A stretch of DNA of 64,000 bases, taken from Epithemia pelagica (Eukaryota; Bacillariophyta; Bacillariophyceae; Surirellales; Surirellaceae). The translations under genes were made by a program, and so were the position numbers. Positions 60,845 to 64,000 of the stretch are shown here, one piece after another. How positions within the stretch are numbered: the stretch's first letter is position 1; each line of letters starts with the position of its first letter. The stretch covers positions 1,798,001-1,862,000 of the forward strand of contig OX337233.1 in the NCBI GenBank assembly GCA_946965045.2, in the 5' to 3' direction. The notes below the pieces were generated by a model. It made no database searches and was not told where the DNA came from. It was given only the letters and a program-made list of their open reading frames with translations.

Positions 60845-61841
60845 TTAAACAGTTATCGGAGCTCCAGGTTTATGCCCTGTGCTTGTGCAGCAAGCTCCAG
60901 GATGCGTTTCATAATTTCCAGTGTGACGGAGGATTTGTGCCGTTACACAGCATCCGCAAAAGAATGAGCAACAAAGATCCTCGCAACCACTGCAGTACTG
61001 TTCAGGAATTTGGTAACGTGCTCGGACTGTTTCACGGGTTCGACAGAGCGAATAGATTGCCCATATCGTGAAGAGAAAATTTCCAATGAATTTCAGGGAT
61101 GGCATGTAAGCGGGGGTCTCTTCCAACGGATAAGGCATTGATGCCAATTCGAGCGCAATAGAGTAGGTGTAGAAACTACCGACAAGCAAACAGATGGCCA
61201 GGAAAGCCTGTCGGGTCCTAGTAATGGGGCCGGGTTCTCCAAGCCATGTAAGGCTTAAACGGGTAATCGCCTGGCCGACTGCAATCTGAGTACAGCACAA
61301 TGCACACCAGAGAGAAGGATGGCAAAAGCCAGCATTGAAGAAATCACAGAGCCCATCCTTCCAGCGACCTGTTGGAACATCCAAACGCGGAGCTTTGTAA
61401 AATTGAGGCAAAGGTACCAAGAACATTTGGCCCTCTTCTACACCACCTTCGGGCTTTTGTTCAGAACGATTTCATCATGAGCCAGTGTTTCATCATGAGA
61501 CAGTATTCTTATAAAGAAAAGTTCACAAGAGTCTAGTCAACACGTACCACAGTTACAGTAATCATCTTTTCAGGAATACCGTTGACTTCAGCCTCAAAGG
61601 TATAACCAGCGGGAAGACTGGCAGGGGCAATCACATGAACCAACGTGGATAGTTCCCCATATTCCATGCTTACGCTTTGGTTCAAAGGAGTTTCCTTGTC
61701 CGTCATGGCTCTGAATACTTGTTCTTGGTCAGTCAATTCAACTTTTGAGAGGTCGACCGGCTTATCGTTGTCGATGCTTCTGGTCGAGTCGTCTGGTTGT
61801 TTACTGCATCCAGACATGCGAGAGAGAAAAGAGAAAACCAT
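60845..61841 (-). CDS. PLAC8-family cysteine-rich protein, two exons
   Basis: Exon 1 61841-61548 (ATG at 61841), phase-0 intron 61547-61454 (GTACGT...AAAAG, 94 bp), exon 2 61453-60845; 300 aa. The join gives PAGYTFEAEVNG...ITVTV-PEGGVEEGQMFLVPLP, the continuous N-terminal module of algal PLAC8 proteins. The PLAC8 domain follows: WKDGLCDFFNAGFCHPSLWCALCCTQI at the front, two hydrophobic segments (AFLAICLLVGSFYTYSIALEL and FIGNFLFTIWAIYSL), then CEDLCCSFFCGCCVTAQILRH. Plant and animal relatives act at the plasma membrane in size control, metal tolerance or ion traffic; the role here is not known. Confidence 0.85.
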
Positions 61842-61849
61842 CTTGCAAG

Positions 61850-62286
61850 GTAAGTCCTTTTACCATGAATGTGGCCACCGTCCAGTCCAGAGTTGTCTTT
61901 GAACGCCGTAAAGGCAATACGAACGAACCCCATGCATCCCCGTGCCCGAAACATCTGGGACCAGTATGTGATCCAAATCGTGGCTGGCAGCGTGGTACAT
62001 ACGCGTAGACCCATATCTGTATTGACTATTAGAAAAGCCACAATACAGCTGCCAAAGTTCATATCGTTTGCAAGTATGAGGCTGGGCCTTCCCATAAAAA
62101 GCGGAGCAAAAGTTCCACCAGAGTAACCAAAAAGCACGGACAAAAAAATGCATGGAACCAGTGCAGCTTTCTGTCCCGATTACGGCCCTTTCGAACTATA
62201 ATTGCGGCCTCAATGGCCATTCCAAGTGCGAGGCTTTCATTCGCGTACGGAAAGTCTCCTATCAACAGTTTCTCTACGAAATCCAT
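61850..62286 (-). CDS. TRIC/TMEM38-like membrane channel fragment with a homopolymer frameshift
   Basis: From an ATG at 62286: MDFVEKLLIGDFPYANESLALGMAIEAA... to KLHWFHAFF, then in the next frame LSVLFGYSGGTFAPLF, LILANDMNFGSCIVAFLIVN and WSQMFRARGCMGFVRIAF. The two parts meet at a run of seven T (A7 at 62142-62148 on plus); eight would keep one frame. The FGYSGGTFAPLF-x-GRPS-NDMNF pattern resembles TRIC cation channels. An upstream exon is likely, and the 3' end near the PLAC8 start is unclear. It could be a working gene with a sequence error, or a pseudogene. Confidence 0.4.
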
Positions 62287-63496
62287 GATGTTGTACAGAC
62301 TATCCTCGATGTTGTAGCACAATTAGACGAGAAAAGAATGCTCCTCAAGAAGCTAAATGCACATTTGGAAGTGTTGGTACGATCTTCCTGTGGAAGGTAC
62401 GTCTGAATCCGCTGATGGTTTTGTTCCTCACTACTAGTACAAAAAAACGTTCGTACGTATCTAGGGTTGATCACTCGGTAAGTCTACGTCTTAGCATGTA
62501 TGCATTCAAAACGGTTCCCGAGTGATCGCCGAGAAAAGAGAACACAGAAAATATCCTTACTAGCTAGGCTTACGTTGCACTGGATAAGAATATTAAAAGA
62601 AAAGAGAGATTACTTTAGGCTGCTCTCTAGAGAGTTGCTGCCTTAGGGAATGTGGTCTAACGTATCACCTCTCACCCCATGAACTTTCATTTTTCCAGCA
62701 GAATGTTTCTTTTTCGTATACCTTGCGGGATTCTTACTCTGAAGACAATCTGTCACGACGAAGTCACATGCTTTCGATCGAACCATGTCTTCGACATTCT
62801 ACGCGCTCATACTTTACCGTTCGTAGTAGCCTCTAGACTTGCGGACGACTCTAGGTCACGGAAGGCATCTACTGGCAGGCCATACGGATATATGTAGCAA
62901 GCATTGCTCATGGAGATCATCGCCTGAGTAGTAATCTTTCATGGCCTTCGGTATGTTGTCGAAGTCATTCTTTCAGCCCCCCCCCCCCCCCCCCCCGTTC
63001 GCCCGCATCTAATGGCTGACAAAAGTTAGAGAATCCAACTTGAAAAAATCTCATCCGTACTGAAATTCAACCTCATGAAGACTAGGTGTCATGCTCATCC
63101 ATGCCAGTGATCGACTAGGAAGAAATCTGGCTTCTATCCACCATAGCCTCAGAAACAGAGGATACGAACGAAAATGCAAAAATGAAGCAAAACAATTTTC
63201 GAATGGAAAAAACCTTCGGAGATAATTAGAGCAGGCTTCCTTTGAAAAAATGTGTAATGGGTAGAGCTTCTGGAAGAGTCACCTTATGGACAGTTTTCTT
63301 TATCACCCAGTTTCGTGGCCTAATGCATCATCCAACTTCCCTACCGAGATCTGCCCTGTTTAGAACGGTAACAGATGTCCACGTCACCCAACGTCGTAAT
63401 TTCTGTCGAAACAACACGAAAACGGCCATTGCACAAAAATGGCGTTCAAAGTTAGCCTGTTTCAGTTTCATAGACCTGATGTGAGTCCATTCCTCG
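62287..63496. other. no gene supported; contains a C20 tract
   Basis: 1.2 kb with short ORFs only. A run of 20 C lies at 62977-62996. Upstream exons of the minus-strand TRIC-like gene may be here. Confidence 0.4.
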
Positions 63497-63910
63497 GTGA
63501 TATTGACATCTCATCTTGCTACAGTGAAAGTTACCGACATCATGATCCATTGTCACAACATGAGTCTGATGTCGTTTTATAATCCTCTTGCTGGCCATAA
63601 TGAAAACGACGAGAATGCTGCTGTTGATCCTGTTTATGGAACCCAGAATATTCAAGCTCAGGTTCTTTTGGATGCAACCGAAATGGCGATATGGCGATCA
63701 AGGGCTCAGCATCTCTACGCAGTTAGTCATGATGGATTAACTCAAGGCAAGGAAACTCAAAAAAGAAAGCGAAAACCAAAAAGGCAAATGCCGGTTGCTT
63801 GCGGCGCTTTGAATCCTTTTTTGTTGCAAGATCGATGGAATTCCTCAATGAAGCGCGATATAAACATCGAATCACTGGCCAGTCTCATATCGAGGAAAAC
63901 GCCTTGGTGA
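63497..63910 (+). CDS. hypothetical ORF, basic C-terminal part
   Basis: 137 codons; likely starts are the ATGs from 63541 on (MIHCHNMSLMSFYNPL). The middle (IQAQVLLDATEMAIWRSRAQHLYAV) is helical, and KETQKRKRKPKRQMP is strongly basic. Nothing recognised. It may be an exon. Confidence 0.3.
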   Translation: MILTSHLATVKVTDIMIHCHNMSLMSFYNPLAGHNENDENAAVDPVYGTQNIQAQVLLDATEMAIWRSRAQHLYAVSHDGLTQGKETQKRKRKPKRQMPVACGALNPFLLQDRWNSSMKRDINIESLASLISRKTPW

Positions 63911-64000
63911 AACCAAAGGAATCACCCGGGAGACCCAATAAACAAACGGAGCTGTACTGGTTTCTCAATCTATGTTGTTCAATAATTGATGGAATACAGA

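Noticed and set aside
62977-62996. The C20 tract as telomere or regulatory element
   Set aside because: It is a plain homopolymer with no TTAGGG-type repeats; probably a simple-sequence slip site.

Overview
This window looks like nuclear DNA of a marine stramenopile alga, most likely a diatom. The genes are compact, with few short GT-AG introns (74-94 bp). The content fits that lineage: PEX5, an EDR2-C protein, a TTD14-like P-loop protein, TrhO-type rhodanese, cyclopropane-fatty-acid synthase, a PLAC8 protein, an FkbM methyltransferase, a 2OG-Fe(II) oxygenase and a large AAA_16/TPR ATPase. The species assignment is inference; no search was possible.

Layout. 1-3.6 kb: end of a STAND NTPase, a Cys/His protein and a radical-SAM-like gene that lacks its cysteine motif. 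3.6-10.2 kb: hAT-1, a nearly complete hAT transposon with an exact 8-bp target duplication. 10.5-31.6 kb: host genes (nuclease/kinase-like protein, broken EDR2-like gene, CFA synthase, TTD14-like, a tRNA-derived SINE, a spliced membrane protein, AAA/TPR ATPase, TrhO, a decayed stretch, FkbM methyltransferase). 31.6-34.8 kb: hAT-2, a truncated relative of hAT-1. 35.4-38.8 kb: PEX5 and a 2OG oxygenase.

39.2-59.6 kb is the most unusual part. About 4.8 kb of DNA from a Bacteroidota bacterium (PD40 outer-membrane-type protein gene, lon, porQ and what looks like the first codons of cmk) sits between host sequences. It has been expanded to about 20 kb by three eukaryotic transposons: a 10-kb DIRS-like tyrosine-recombinase retrotransposon inside the PD40 gene, hAT-3 inside lon (8-bp duplication ACGGCAAT), and a 1.0-kb TTAA-flanked piggyBac-like element between lon and porQ. 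Removing the elements rejoins the bacterial reading frames. This argues for a true bacterial insertion in the nuclear genome and against contamination. 59.6-64 kb returns to host DNA with a PLAC8 gene, a frameshifted TRIC-like gene and mostly unassignable sequence.

The best candidate for an undescribed system is the hAT family itself. All three copies carry, tail-to-tail with the transposase, a second gene that encodes an endonuclease III-like HhH-GPD DNA glycosylase behind a conserved N-terminal region. Two copies keep the catalytic Lys and Asp. A transposon-borne glycosylase could act in excision-site repair or in removing methylated cytosine (anti-silencing); both are hypotheses.
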